Assembly (NCBI GenBank): GCA_945861435.1
Contig: CAMAUX010000006.1
Location: forward strand, 62,001-126,000
Source of the DNA: Chthoniobacter flavus
GTDB taxonomy: Bacteria; Verrucomicrobiota; Verrucomicrobiia; Chthoniobacterales; Chthoniobacteraceae
DNA length: 64,000 nt
Direction: 5' to 3'
Position 1 is the stretch's first letter. Every line of letters begins with the position of its first letter. Shown piece by piece: positions 16,111 through 25,239 of the stretch. The notes under the pieces were generated by a model. It was given only the letters and a program-made list of their open reading frames with translations, was not told the origin of the DNA and did not search any database. The position numbers and the translations under genes were made by a program.

Positions 16111-18045
16111 ATGGCTGACTACAAATTCGGCGTCAATGAGCCGCCCCACAAGCGCTGGCCCGTGGCATGGTATAATCCCATGGTGCTGGCGCGCTCCGCG
16201 CTGGAGGTCTTATCCACGGACCATTTCATCCGTAATTTCGACCGTCGGGAATTATTCAGCGGCGACTTCGCAGTCATTGATCAAAGCCTCAATTCCCGGG
16301 GTGGGGATTACTGGTGGGACTTTCTTTCGGATACTGGCGATGGGGGGAACGCCAGCTACACGGTGGCCCGCGCGATTCTATCACCGAGCCTCACGGCGGG
16401 TGCGGCCGCTGGAGTGAATCCCGACACCGCCGGCGGTTTCCCGGCGGGACAGATGCTCGTCCTCGGCGGGGACCTGGCCTACCCCGGCGCGGGCACTGAG
16501 GAGTATCAGTACCGGTTCATTGAGATGTGGGAGGCTGCCAAACCGACGGAACAGAAGCCCGAGATCACCGTCGCCTCCATTCCCCAGAACCACGACTGGT
16601 TCGACAATATTTCCAGCTTCAGCCGCCACTTTGTTGGCAACTACGACAACCACTTCCTGCGCGCTTCCACGCCGCAGAACCGCAGCTACTTCGCCGCGCG
16701 CCTTCCGCATGGCTGGTGGATTCTGGGACTCGACTTCGCATTAGTGGGCGACATTGACCGCGAACAGTATGAGACATTCCTCAGACTCATCGCCCATCCC
16801 GCCGGGAATCACCCGGTTCGGATCCAGCCCGGCGACAATGTGATCCTGCTTTATCCGGAACCTTATTGGACACGGCCTCTGGGCGATTCGGCTGACGCGG
16901 GTTATCCCAAACGCTATCAACGCCTCGAGGCGGCTCTGGTCGCGGCGGACGTGAAGATCCGCATCCGTCTTGCGGGAGACCTCCATCATTATGTGCGGGA
17001 GCAGGCAGGCTCGGGTGCGGAATTGGATTACGAAGACGCCCTCATCACCTGCGGATCTGGTGGTGCCTTCCTCCATCCCACCCATGCCAGAAGGGTCGTG
17101 GCGACCAAGGTTCTGGACCGGATTCACGACAGCGGCGCCATGACGCCGGATTTGGAGAAGCGCGTCCGGGTCGGCATCGGAGCCGCTGAGGAGCTCCGTG
17201 CAAACCAGCGGAAGTACACCCAGAAGGCTTGCTATCCCGGCCGGAGAATCAGCCGGGGCTTGTGTAAGTGGAACCTTACGGCGCTTTTCAAACCCGCATC
17301 GCTGTCGGGCATCTTCGCCGATGTGGTCGAGGGAAACCTGTGGCAGCGCACCTTGCGACGCCTCGCGGAACTGCTGTCCGCCTTTAGAAAGGGCAACGCC
17401 ATGTTCCCGATACTTCTCGGAGCCCTGTATTTGGTGGCCGCCTGCTGCAACAGCGTCGTACTCAGCAAGGCCGCAGACCTTGGGGGCTTCGAAGCCGCGG
17501 GTCAGTTCGCGCAAACCACGTTCCCGTCCTTTCTGCTGTTGTGGGTGAAGGCGCTCTTTTTCAGTCCGCTGGCACTCGGTGCGCACACGATGCTGCTGGG
17601 GGTCTACTTCCTTGTCGCCCGCGAAGACGGGCCGGCGGCCTCAGTTTGCGGGGTCGCCTTTGGCCTTCTGCACATCGTCGCCGCGGCCGCCTTGTTCTGG
17701 AAAGTGAACCAGTTCGGGCTCGCCCCCCTGAGCATGGGGCTTTTGATTTTTGCCTCCGGCGCGGTTGTCGGGGGCCTGTTGTTCGGGGTTTATTTCGCCG
17801 TGCTTTCCCGCCTCGGCTGGCTGGCCAACAACGCCTTCTCACCCCTCGCACACGAAGGCTACAAGGGCTTCCTCCGCTTCCGCATCGATGCACAGGGGGC
17901 GCTGCATGGCTTCATGATCGGCACGGATACGGTCCCGAAGCGCTGGATTCCCAACCCCAACGGCAAGCGCCCGTTGTGGGTGGAAAAGCCCGGCCAGAAG
18001 CCACCGAAGTGGAAGATGCGCGATTCTTTCACACTCCAGCGGTGA
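16111..18045 (+). CDS. Calcineurin-like metallophosphoesterase with C-terminal membrane domain
   Basis: Started at ATG 16111 (MADYKFGV) the protein has 644 residues; the frame opens at 15931 but the extra 60 residues are low-complexity and unlike the family. Metallophosphoesterase motifs are in order: DTGD (residues 74-77), LGGDLAYP (near 118), NHD (160-162) and GDLHHY (289-294), then a TCGSGGAFLHPTH segment near 310. From about residue 430 there are four to five hydrophobic spans (FPILLGALYLVAACC, FLLLWVKALFF, GVAFGLLHIVAAAALF, LIFASGAVVGGLLFGVYFAV). There is no signal peptide, so the catalytic domain is probably cytoplasmic and membrane-anchored from its C-terminal side. The substrate is unknown. 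Confidence 0.88.
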   Translation: MADYKFGVNEPPHKRWPVAWYNPMVLARSALEVLSTDHFIRNFDRRELFSGDFAVIDQSLNSRGGDYWWDFLSDTGDGGNASYTVARAILSPSLTAGAAAGVNPDTAGGFPAGQMLVLGGDLAYPGAGTEEYQYRFIEMWEAAKPTEQKPEITVASIPQNHDWFDNISSFSRHFVGNYDNHFLRASTPQNRSYFAARLPHGWWILGLDFALVGDIDREQYETFLRLIAHPAGNHPVRIQPGDNVILLYPEPYWTRPLGDSADAGYPKRYQRLEAALVAADVKIRIRLAGDLHHYVREQAGSGAELDYEDALITCGSGGAFLHPTHARRVVATKVLDRIHDSGAMTPDLEKRVRVGIGAAEELRANQRKYTQKACYPGRRISRGLCKWNLTALFKPASLSGIFADVVEGNLWQRTLRRLAELLSAFRKGNAMFPILLGALYLVAACCNSVVLSKAADLGGFEAAGQFAQTTFPSFLLLWVKALFFSPLALGAHTMLLGVYFLVAREDGPAASVCGVAFGLLHIVAAAALFWKVNQFGLAPLSMGLLIFASGAVVGGLLFGVYFAVLSRLGWLANNAFSPLAHEGYKGFLRFRIDAQGALHGFMIGTDTVPKRWIPNPNGKRPLWVEKPGQKPPKWKMRDSFTLQR

Positions 18046-18502
18046 TCCGCCAATCGCTCCGAACGAGCGCAGCAACCGGCATAGGAAGGCGGATGCAGCG
18101 GGGCTGCGGTGGGGGTTTAGTCGAAGAGAGGACCCAATTCATGTTCTGCCTCAGGGCGGGTGTCATTTTGACGAACGCCAGCGCTCACGCGTGTGGGCTT
18201 CGCGCAAACCCGACGCATCACCATTAATCCGTTCCGTCCCGGTGGACGAACGTTGGCCATTGCGCTTGCCTGCTGCATAAGCCGGGTTTTAGGGTGCGGT
18301 ACATTAGCGATTAAACCCATCGCATCCCGTCATTCTGGGCCCATTCATTGTTACCAATCGCGATGGCGTGGCCGAGGGTGACGGCGAGCTCCGCGGTTCT
18401 TTGGCACGGGCCCGACGACCATCCCGAACTTTCCACCCCTTGACGCTTGGTCCCTGCGACGGCCGAGCATCCACCCTCACTTCGACTAACCCACCCCTCT
18501 TC
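18046..18502. other. Gene-free stretch of 457 bases
   Basis: No open frame with protein character is visible on either strand, and I found no clear repeat or hairpin. It separates the phosphoesterase from the methyltransferase and probably holds the methyltransferase promoter. Confidence 0.3.
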
Positions 18503-19165
18503 ATGGCTGTTCGACCTTCCGCTACAACACTTGCACCCGAAATGTCTCCTGAGGAGCTGGCTGGCTTGCTCGATATGGCCAGAACCTGTTCGAACGGTGG
18601 TGATTACCTCGAGGTCGGAACCGCTGCCGGCGGCACGCTCCGCGAGATGATGAAGTGCTTCGATGACGCGTCGCGCCCCCGATTTGTTGTCGTGGACCCC
18701 ATGAATTATTTCGCCGACCAACTCGAGATCGTGCGGAAGAACCTTCGCAGTCACGATCTGGATCCTGCGCAAGTGGATTTCCGGGTCGCTACCAGCGTCA
18801 GCGCCTTCACTCCTGCCGAGGATGCACGCGAGGCTTACGATTTCATGCTCATCGATGGCGCACATAAGATCCGTTATGTGACTCAGGACCTGCGGTGGCT
18901 GAGACTACTGAAGCCTGGAGGTGTGGCCTGCATCCATGACTACAACGACCGCCACGAGGGGGTGAAATTGTCGGTGGATCGGTTTCTCAGGAAACACCCA
19001 AACTATCGCCGGGAGCAGCTGGTGGGCAGTCTGATGATCCTGCGCAAGAGCGGATCCAGCCCCTCGAAGGAGATCACATTTGCCGACAGGCTATGGGCTT
19101 CGGCGCTGACGCCTTTCCTGCAGTTGAAAATAAACCTCAGGAAGCGGCTCGCGAGGCGGGCCTGA
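18503..19165 (+). CDS. Class I SAM-dependent methyltransferase (Methyltransf_24-like)
   Basis: Started at ATG 18503 (MAVRPSATT) the protein has 220 residues; the frame opens at 18368 but the first 45 residues lack protein character. SAM-binding motif I reads YLEVGTAAGGT near residue 36, motif II FVVVDPMN near 62, and the post-motif YDFMLIDGAHKIRYVTQDL near 113, followed by LKPGGVACIHDYND. The IDGAHxYxxVxxDL pattern is typical of methyltransferases and CmcI-like enzymes acting on sugars or O-antigen-type substrates. It stands alone, convergent with the lipoprotein gene. Confidence 0.88.
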   Translation: MAVRPSATTLAPEMSPEELAGLLDMARTCSNGGDYLEVGTAAGGTLREMMKCFDDASRPRFVVVDPMNYFADQLEIVRKNLRSHDLDPAQVDFRVATSVSAFTPAEDAREAYDFMLIDGAHKIRYVTQDLRWLRLLKPGGVACIHDYNDRHEGVKLSVDRFLRKHPNYRREQLVGSLMILRKSGSSPSKEITFADRLWASALTPFLQLKINLRKRLARRA

Positions 19166-19430
19166 GACAAACCGAATTCTCCTTGGCAGCCCCTGCGGGC
19201 GACTCCTCAGCGACGACACTGCTGTTTGGGGGCCGCGAGCGGCGGGGCGATGTGAGGGCTGGGAAACCCCGAAATCCAGTCACCAAAAGCCCCGCCCCTC
19301 CATGCTCACCCCTCGTTGATGAACCGCATTAAAAGATTCGTTCAGGACTTGGGTGCAGCGAAGCCCAGCATGCGAGGAGAATCACCGATCTCCGGGCATG
19401 CGCGCCAAGGACCGGCGTCGCGGACTGTTC

Positions 19431-20042
19431 CTAATCCTTCGCCGTCCGCGCGCAGATCGATCGAAGTTCAGGCTGCAGTTCCGGGGGGAGGAAGGCGATC
19501 CACTGAGACAGCGCGCTGAGTCGGTGGCGCATCGGCATCCGTCGGCCTTCGTGCCTGATCAGCTTCGCAAGGGTTCCTCCTTCGTTGTCGGCGGCTTCCT
19601 CCTCGATCTGCCGCTGCTCCTTTGCAATCGCCGCCTCCACCCGCGCTTGCGCACGCCGGTATGGGCCCCGCTGCTCGGCCGGCAAACGCTGCTCCACGAT
19701 GCGCAACACTTCCGGCCCCTTCTGGTCGAGGAAATCCGCGTATTCAATGGCTTCCCCGTGCGCCCCCCACACCGGCCGGCTATCGTGCATCGCACCAAGG
19801 TGCTCCTGCTGCTCACGCGAGAAGGAGCGCAGATACTCAAGCGCTTCCGCCGAAGCCGTCACGTGACTCTGTTGGTCCGCCCCCTTGGATCGACCCGCCT
19901 TGCCGGAGGCGCAGCCCGCGCCAGTGACCACCATGAGCGCTGCTGCGCAAATGATGCATGTCGTTGTCACAAGGCTGCTGCGAGAATCTGCAGTCGAAGT
20001 ACTGTTCATGGTCTTCATGGGAAACTGGGTTGAGAGTTTCAC
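19431..20042 (-). CDS. Putative lipoprotein of unknown function
   Basis: The protein has up to 203 residues. The start used is GTG 20042, which overlaps the upstream hydrolase stop (GTGA) and has a GAGGAAG ribosome-binding sequence eight bases before it; ATG codons at 20018 and 20009 would give a shorter, more ordinary signal peptide. A hydrophobic stretch ending VVTGAGC is a lipobox, predicting an acylated cysteine. The mature part is charged and helical (LRSFSREQQEHL, RAQARVEAAIAKEQRQIEEE) and may form a coiled coil. I do not recognise the family. It is the last gene of a four-gene operon of secreted hydrolases. Confidence 0.7.
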   Translation of the reverse strand: MKLSTQFPMKTMNSTSTADSRSSLVTTTCIICAAALMVVTGAGCASGKAGRSKGADQQSHVTASAEALEYLRSFSREQQEHLGAMHDSRPVWGAHGEAIEYADFLDQKGPEVLRIVEQRLPAEQRGPYRRAQARVEAAIAKEQRQIEEEAADNEGGTLAKLIRHEGRRMPMRHRLSALSQWIAFLPPELQPELRSICARTAKD

Positions 20043-20938
20043 GGACGCAGCTTCCTCGCCACAAAACTCCAGATGTCCGCGAAGCTCTCCACGGGATGCT
20101 CCGGGAACTTCACGTCACACGCGGCGCCGACGGCCAGTGCGAGTTTTTGGAAACCCAGCGCCCACCGCGGCGAATGCACGTCGTAGTTGGCCTGGGTGAT
20201 GTCGCCGGGCTTTGTCAGACCCCATTCATTCTCGAAGAACATCGGTGCGGCATCGCGGTGGAGGAGGTAGTCGGGCGACCATCTGCGCAGCGCCGGCAGC
20301 AAGTCTTCGCGTCGCTTCAGGGACTCCTCAAAGTTGCAGCCCAGCGCGGGCGCGCCCCACTTCACTCCGGGCACCCATTCCTGCATCCGCGCGGGATCGA
20401 GGGTGGGCTGGCAGCGATAGGCGGCGACACACGTCACGAGAGACGATGCGCGTTCCACCGGATCGCTGGAAGCGGCGTTCGCGCGGTCGCGTGCACAGCC
20501 CACGAACAGTGCGGGCTGCGCCCCCTGGGATCCACCGCCCACGGCGAGATGCGCCGGATCCAGACCCCACTGCGCAGCATGATGCCGCACAAACTGAACC
20601 ACGCGCACCGCATCTTCCTGCACATAAGACACGGGCTCTTTCTCCCCCTCCGCCACCGCATCCTCCATCGTCCGGGTCTGTACTGCGATGACCGCGATGC
20701 CTTTTGCATCAAAGAACCCGAGGTTCGCCGGATGCTTCGCTGCCTTCCAAATACCGCCGAACCACAGGATCGCCGGAAACGGCGCCCGCCCGGTCTTGGG
20801 GAGGTAGATATCGATGCGTTGATGGGCGTGCGGGCCGAACGCCACCTCCGCGTGCGTCGGCTCCGCGCCGTGCGCAAGCGGCGCGAGCCACAGCAGAAGC
20901 GCGGCGAGGATTACGGGAGAAAGAGTGCGGTGTTTCAT
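20039..20938 (-). CDS. Secreted alpha/beta hydrolase (lipase/esterase-like)
   Basis: Started at ATG 20938 the protein has 299 residues with a Sec signal (MKHRTLSPVILAALLLWLAP, then LAHGAE). The fold is visible as RIDIYLPKTGRAPFPAILWF, with FGG as the oxyanion region, and VGGGSQGAQPALFVG as the nucleophile elbow near residue 150, where GSQG replaces the usual GxSxG. A histidine is present in WGLDPAHLAVGG and others follow. It begins 11 bases after the SGNH hydrolase stop and overlaps the lipoprotein start, so it is the third gene of the operon. It probably removes an ester group from a polymer; the substrate is unknown. Confidence 0.85.
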   Translation of the reverse strand: MKHRTLSPVILAALLLWLAPLAHGAEPTHAEVAFGPHAHQRIDIYLPKTGRAPFPAILWFGGIWKAAKHPANLGFFDAKGIAVIAVQTRTMEDAVAEGEKEPVSYVQEDAVRVVQFVRHHAAQWGLDPAHLAVGGGSQGAQPALFVGCARDRANAASSDPVERASSLVTCVAAYRCQPTLDPARMQEWVPGVKWGAPALGCNFEESLKRREDLLPALRRWSPDYLLHRDAAPMFFENEWGLTKPGDITQANYDVHSPRWALGFQKLALAVGAACDVKFPEHPVESFADIWSFVARKLRP

Positions 20939-20949
20939 GAACAGGCGCG

Positions 20950-21669
20950 TCAGCGAGCTGCTGCTGCGGACCACTTGGCGCGGACCGCCCGCTCCCACTC
21001 ATCCGCCATGAGTTGGTGGCCGGAGTAGGTCGGATGGACTCCGTCCCAGATCCAGTGGTCGGCGGGTGCGAGGTTGCAGGCGGCTTCGAAGAGCTGCTGG
21101 AACCGGACCAGCGCTGCATCGTGCTTTGATGCCAGTTTTGCGACGACATCCTGACGGGCCTGAATGCCGGCGCGCCATGCATCATAGCCCTCCTTGCGCT
21201 TGCCGACTGGCAGCGTGAAGGGTTCGCAGAGCACAAGACGGAGCGCGGGGTTCGCAGCTCTCGCCTGGGTGATCAACTCCTCGTAGGTGCGCTCGTACTC
21301 GTCGAGCGGCACGCCGTGGCCTTGATCGTTCACGCCAATGAGGATGCTCAGCACGTCGGGCTTCAGCTCCAGCGTCTCCTTCTGCCAACGCTTCTGCAGC
21401 TCCCGCACCGTGTTCCCAGAGACGCCGCGGTTCATGAAGTCGAGGTTCATCGCGGCAAATGCCGCACCATGCTTCGCGGCAACAATGAACGCGTATCCAT
21501 GGCCAAGGATGTGGTTCGGATCCGCGTTCCGGCCACGGTTGCCGTCGGTGATCGAGTCGCCTTGGAACAGGATTCGCGCATTCTTGGTGAATACGGCGAG
21601 TGGCTCTGCGGCACCCGCGGACACATGCAGACCCAGAGCAATAAGGAGCAGGGGCAGGAGCTTTTTCAT
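20950..21669 (-). CDS. Secreted SGNH/GDSL hydrolase
   Basis: Started at ATG 21669 the protein has 239 residues with a clear signal peptide (MKKLLPLLLIALGLHVSAGA). All four family blocks are present: block I FQGDSITDGNR with the catalytic serine, block II NRGVSGNT with the oxyanion glycine, block III IGVNDQGH with the oxyanion asparagine, and block V WDGVHPTYSGHQ with the catalytic Asp and His. It probably deacetylates sugars or other esters outside the cell. It lies eight bases after the beta-lactamase/SUMF1/sialidase fusion and 11 bases before the alpha/beta hydrolase. Confidence 0.92.
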   Translation of the reverse strand: MKKLLPLLLIALGLHVSAGAAEPLAVFTKNARILFQGDSITDGNRGRNADPNHILGHGYAFIVAAKHGAAFAAMNLDFMNRGVSGNTVRELQKRWQKETLELKPDVLSILIGVNDQGHGVPLDEYERTYEELITQARAANPALRLVLCEPFTLPVGKRKEGYDAWRAGIQARQDVVAKLASKHDAALVRFQQLFEAACNLAPADHWIWDGVHPTYSGHQLMADEWERAVRAKWSAAAAR

Positions 21670-21677
21670 CAGGACAA

Positions 21678-24600
21678 TCAGCGGGTTTTGTTGGAAGCAG
21701 GGGGGGCGGGCGGTGGTGTTTTCAGCCATGCGAGATTGAAGGTGTAATGGTTGCGGCTGCTGAGGAGTTGCACATGGCCGTCGCGCGTCTGGACAGCGGT
21801 AAGGTAGCCGCCGATTTCCGCCATGGTATCGCTGAGCGTGAACATCCCGCGGCCGTCCGTCCCCGGAACCTGTCGTGGACCGCCTCCCGGAGTGATGAGG
21901 CGCCGCGCGGGCCACGTCTTCCCGTCGTCGAAGGAGACCGCTGCGAACAGGCCATAACCCTTGAACTCCGTGCCGTCGGCGGCTTTGAAGGGGAGCCCCT
22001 TGCGGGACTTCCAATTCAAGCCTTGGTCGGTGAAAGAGCAGAGGAGGAGCGGGCCCTCACGTAATCGCAGCAACACCTGCCGCTGCCCGCTGGTGACCGC
22101 AGGGAACTCGCTCGCATCGACCTGCCAGGACTTCCCGAGGTCGCTCGTGAAAGCGACAGGGGTCATGAATCCAAACCGCTCTTGGTCGGGCAGCGGGTCG
22201 TTGCGGCTGAAGGCCATCAGGCGTCCGTCCGCGAGTTCGACGAGCGGGGCGTGGATCCCTGGATAACGCTGGGCTGTGCTTCCGGGACCGACGCCCGACT
22301 CCCTTTTCGGAAACTGGTTCGCGCTCCATGTGCGGCCCGCGTCGCGGCTCGTCACGAGGCTGACCGTGCGCGAGTCATGACTGATCACCAGCGTGCCGTC
22401 GCGCAGACGCAGGAGCTGGTTGCCAAGTTCGCCGTGCGGCTGCAGCACGCGCGCCTTCGACCATGTGGCTCCGTTGTCCACCGAGGTGCGGACGATGTTC
22501 TCGTTCAAGCCGCGCGCGAAGTGGAACAGCGTCATCGCGCCATCCCACCAGAGTTTGGGCGCATGATCGTTCACGTCCGGCCCATCCCAGAAAGGCGAGG
22601 CTTCCTCCCAGTCAGCGGATCCAAACCGGAGGCGGCTTGCGATATTGCAGAGCTCGGCGCCCTGCTCGAGAACGCAAGAGAACCATGTCGCAAGCAGGTC
22701 GCCGTTCGGACACTCCGTCACCGCCGGGCTATGGTTGTGCCGTGAGAAGAGCGGCCCGACAGATTCGTCCGGAATTTTTACGAACCCCTTTGGACCGTCG
22801 AAGAACGGGATGTCCGCAGATGGCATCTTCCACATGGGAACACCCTGCACCACCGCCTGTGCATTGCGTGGAGCGGGTTGCGACGGCAGCAGCGATCCCT
22901 TGGGCGCATCTCCAAGCACGACGCGAAAGCCGATGCCTGGGTCGCGCGATTCCGGGATCCACGCGGAACGATTTGCCGAACGCAGCAAGTAGCTGAGGGT
23001 GGAGTGGCTCCCGCCGCGGAACACGCGGAAGTCGCTGTCCGTGCGGCCGAGGGGATCGGTCTGAGCGGCGGCTTCGTAGGGTCCGTACCAGTCGAGGCAC
23101 CATTCAGCGACGTTGCCGTGCATGTCGAAGAGGCCCCATGGATTGGCCGGACTCTGAGCCACGCGCAGCGTGGGAATCTCGTTCAGGGGCTGGTATTCGG
23201 CGGGCATCGGACGAGCATCTGCGAACACGACTGCGCGATGGTTCTGGTCGCGGAACCATTTGTGCGAGGCCGTGGGAAGCGAGTCGCCGGAGCTGAAGAG
23301 CGTGGTGGTTCCGGCCCGGCATGCATACTCCCATTCCGCCTCGGTCGGGAGTCGGTAGGTGCGGCCTTCCTTCCCGGAGAGCCAGCGGCAGAAGTCCACG
23401 GCATCCTGCCAACTCACCTCGGTGGCGGCCTCGTCGTCTTTGCGATGCAGTTGGTGCTTCGGCTGGAACTGGCGGTACTGGCCCAGCGTCACCTCCGTCG
23501 CGCCCATGTGGAATGGCGCCGAGATCGTGACCCGGTGCGTGGGACGTTCATCCCACTCCCCCACATTTACCTGCTCGGGATGTTTGGTGAAAAAGTAATC
23601 TGTCGTCGGCCCGTCCTGGCCCATCAGGAATCCACCGCTCTCGATCCGCACCAATTGCATCCCAAGCGTGTTCGTGAGAGCGCCCGTCCCCACACCCTCC
23701 GGCTTCGGCGGGCGCGGCGGGGTCTGGCCCGGAATGCCGACGCCCTGCAGGACGTCCGTGCCACCCGGTTTGGCCGGGCCCCCTTTTCCAAAGGCCTCGG
23801 TGGCCGCCTTCTGGAATGCGGGGATGATGGACTTCCCGTCCTTGATCCAGCCTGCGTGCTGGCCGAGGAAGATGGTGATGAGCCGGTGCTCGCGGTCGAA
23901 GCGGGACATGGAGTTGTAGGCCCCGCCATGCGTGACGATGCGGCCGTTGGTGCCAATGCCGAAGCCGTACGCCGACTTCGCTTCACCGGACTGGTCGGAG
24001 GTCATCTGCTCCACGCTCTTTGCGGAGAGCACGCGGGTGCCTTGAAAGACCCCGTTGTTCGCCAGCATCAGGTAGAAGATGGAGAGATCCTGTGCGGTCG
24101 AGAACAGGCCGCCCGCAGGCATCGGCTGGCGTTCGGGCGCATCGAGCGGATAGCGGAGTTGGTTGATCTCGCACTCCTCGAGGCCGTCTTTTGCAGCATT
24201 GGGTTTGTAAGATTTCGCGAGCCGCGCCAGCTGGGCTTTGGAGGGGAGGAACGTGGTGTCGATCATCCCAAGGGGCTTGAACAGGCGCTCTTCGAGGAAG
24301 CATTCGAACGGCATGCCGCTCACCACCTCGACGATGCGGCCGGCGGTGTTGATGCCCGCGTTGGAATATTTCGACTGCGCTCCGGGTTCAAAGAGCAGCG
24401 GCGTGCGCGCATAGCTGCGGACCCGTTCTGCGAGCGGCTTCACATCGAGCGTCGGTTCTTCGATGTCCGATTTGAAGGGCAGTCCGCTCGTGTGGCTGAG
24501 CACCTCGCGCACAAGGATCGGATGCCGCGGCGCACGCAACTCGGGCTTTGCCGGATCCGCGCTGCCATTGAGCTGCTGCCCGCGGAACTCCGGCAGATAC

Positions 24601-24968
24601 TTCTCCACAGGGTCTTCGACGTTCACCCGCCCTTCATCCACCAAGATCATCAACGCCGCGCCGGTGATGGGCTTGGACTGCGACGCGATCCAGAACATGC
24701 AATCGGTGCGCATGGGCTTCTGCGCTGCAAGGTCCATCGAGCCTACGGCCTCCACCGCCAGCACACGCTCGGCATCCGCCACTAGCACCACCGCACCCGC
24801 CAGGGTATGGCTTTCCACAAACGGCTGCAGGACCTGAGCCACCTTCGGGCCCGGAGTATCGTCGCAGAGCAGCGTCGGCACGATGGCGAACACTGCGACG
24901 ATGGCGCAGAGGCGTGGGAAAAGAAGCGCGCTCCGATGGCGGGATCGGCGGACGATAGTGATGCTCAT
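21678..24968 (-). CDS. Three-domain fusion: serine beta-lactamase-like hydrolase + SUMF1/FGE-like domain + sialidase propeller
   Basis: The protein has 1096 residues and an N-terminal hydrophobic segment. Residues about 40-395 are a class C beta-lactamase/serine-hydrolase domain: S96-x-x-K99 (SQSK), Y201-x-N203 (YSN) and THGG (346-349). After a Pro-rich linker (about 400-432), residues about 433-690 are an FGE/SUMF1 domain (NTLGMQLVRIESGGFLMG, RLPTEAEWEYACRAG, WGLFDMHGNVAEWCLDWY, VFRGGSHS). Residues about 715-1085 are a sialidase-fold propeller with Asp-box repeats (SVDNGATWSKA, SRDAGRTWSA, SFDDGKTWPA). Each domain is complete. It opens a minus-strand operon with SGNH and alpha/beta hydrolases, and is divergent from another sialidase-like gene. 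Frame continuity through both junctions supports a real fusion. Confidence 0.9.
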   Translation of the reverse strand: MSITIVRRSRHRSALLFPRLCAIVAVFAIVPTLLCDDTPGPKVAQVLQPFVESHTLAGAVVLVADAERVLAVEAVGSMDLAAQKPMRTDCMFWIASQSKPITGAALMILVDEGRVNVEDPVEKYLPEFRGQQLNGSADPAKPELRAPRHPILVREVLSHTSGLPFKSDIEEPTLDVKPLAERVRSYARTPLLFEPGAQSKYSNAGINTAGRIVEVVSGMPFECFLEERLFKPLGMIDTTFLPSKAQLARLAKSYKPNAAKDGLEECEINQLRYPLDAPERQPMPAGGLFSTAQDLSIFYLMLANNGVFQGTRVLSAKSVEQMTSDQSGEAKSAYGFGIGTNGRIVTHGGAYNSMSRFDREHRLITIFLGQHAGWIKDGKSIIPAFQKAATEAFGKGGPAKPGGTDVLQGVGIPGQTPPRPPKPEGVGTGALTNTLGMQLVRIESGGFLMGQDGPTTDYFFTKHPEQVNVGEWDERPTHRVTISAPFHMGATEVTLGQYRQFQPKHQLHRKDDEAATEVSWQDAVDFCRWLSGKEGRTYRLPTEAEWEYACRAGTTTLFSSGDSLPTASHKWFRDQNHRAVVFADARPMPAEYQPLNEIPTLRVAQSPANPWGLFDMHGNVAEWCLDWYGPYEAAAQTDPLGRTDSDFRVFRGGSHSTLSYLLRSANRSAWIPESRDPGIGFRVVLGDAPKGSLLPSQPAPRNAQAVVQGVPMWKMPSADIPFFDGPKGFVKIPDESVGPLFSRHNHSPAVTECPNGDLLATWFSCVLEQGAELCNIASRLRFGSADWEEASPFWDGPDVNDHAPKLWWDGAMTLFHFARGLNENIVRTSVDNGATWSKARVLQPHGELGNQLLRLRDGTLVISHDSRTVSLVTSRDAGRTWSANQFPKRESGVGPGSTAQRYPGIHAPLVELADGRLMAFSRNDPLPDQERFGFMTPVAFTSDLGKSWQVDASEFPAVTSGQRQVLLRLREGPLLLCSFTDQGLNWKSRKGLPFKAADGTEFKGYGLFAAVSFDDGKTWPARRLITPGGGPRQVPGTDGRGMFTLSDTMAEIGGYLTAVQTRDGHVQLLSSRNHYTFNLAWLKTPPPAPPASNKTR

Positions 24969-25239
24969 GGCGGGGTGGATTCACTCCGCGACGCACAATT
25001 CTGGATGAAATCCCGGGTTCGGGAACGCATCCGGGACTCCGGCCGCAGGGTGCTAGGACAAGGCACGGCGCCCGTCTTTCTTAGAGCATGACTGGGAAAA
25101 CCGGGGCGGTGGATCTCTTTAGCACGCGGACACGAGCAACCCCGGCTTGTCATGGCCCGAGGCTTCTGAGTTTTAAGTCGTCGCGTTTCCCGCGGCCATC
25201 CCATCGGCCCTCCGTCCCACGCCCCGCCCGCCACCCATC
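24969..25239. other. Divergent promoter region between two sialidase-like genes
   Basis: These 271 bases lie between the start of the triple fusion (minus) and the double-propeller protein (plus). No gene is seen. I did not find a convincing operator shared by the two sides. Confidence 0.35.

Noticed and set aside
22878-24785. Long open frame on the plus strand (635 codons) inside the triple fusion
   Set aside because: Antisense shadow; the minus-strand product has three complete known domains.
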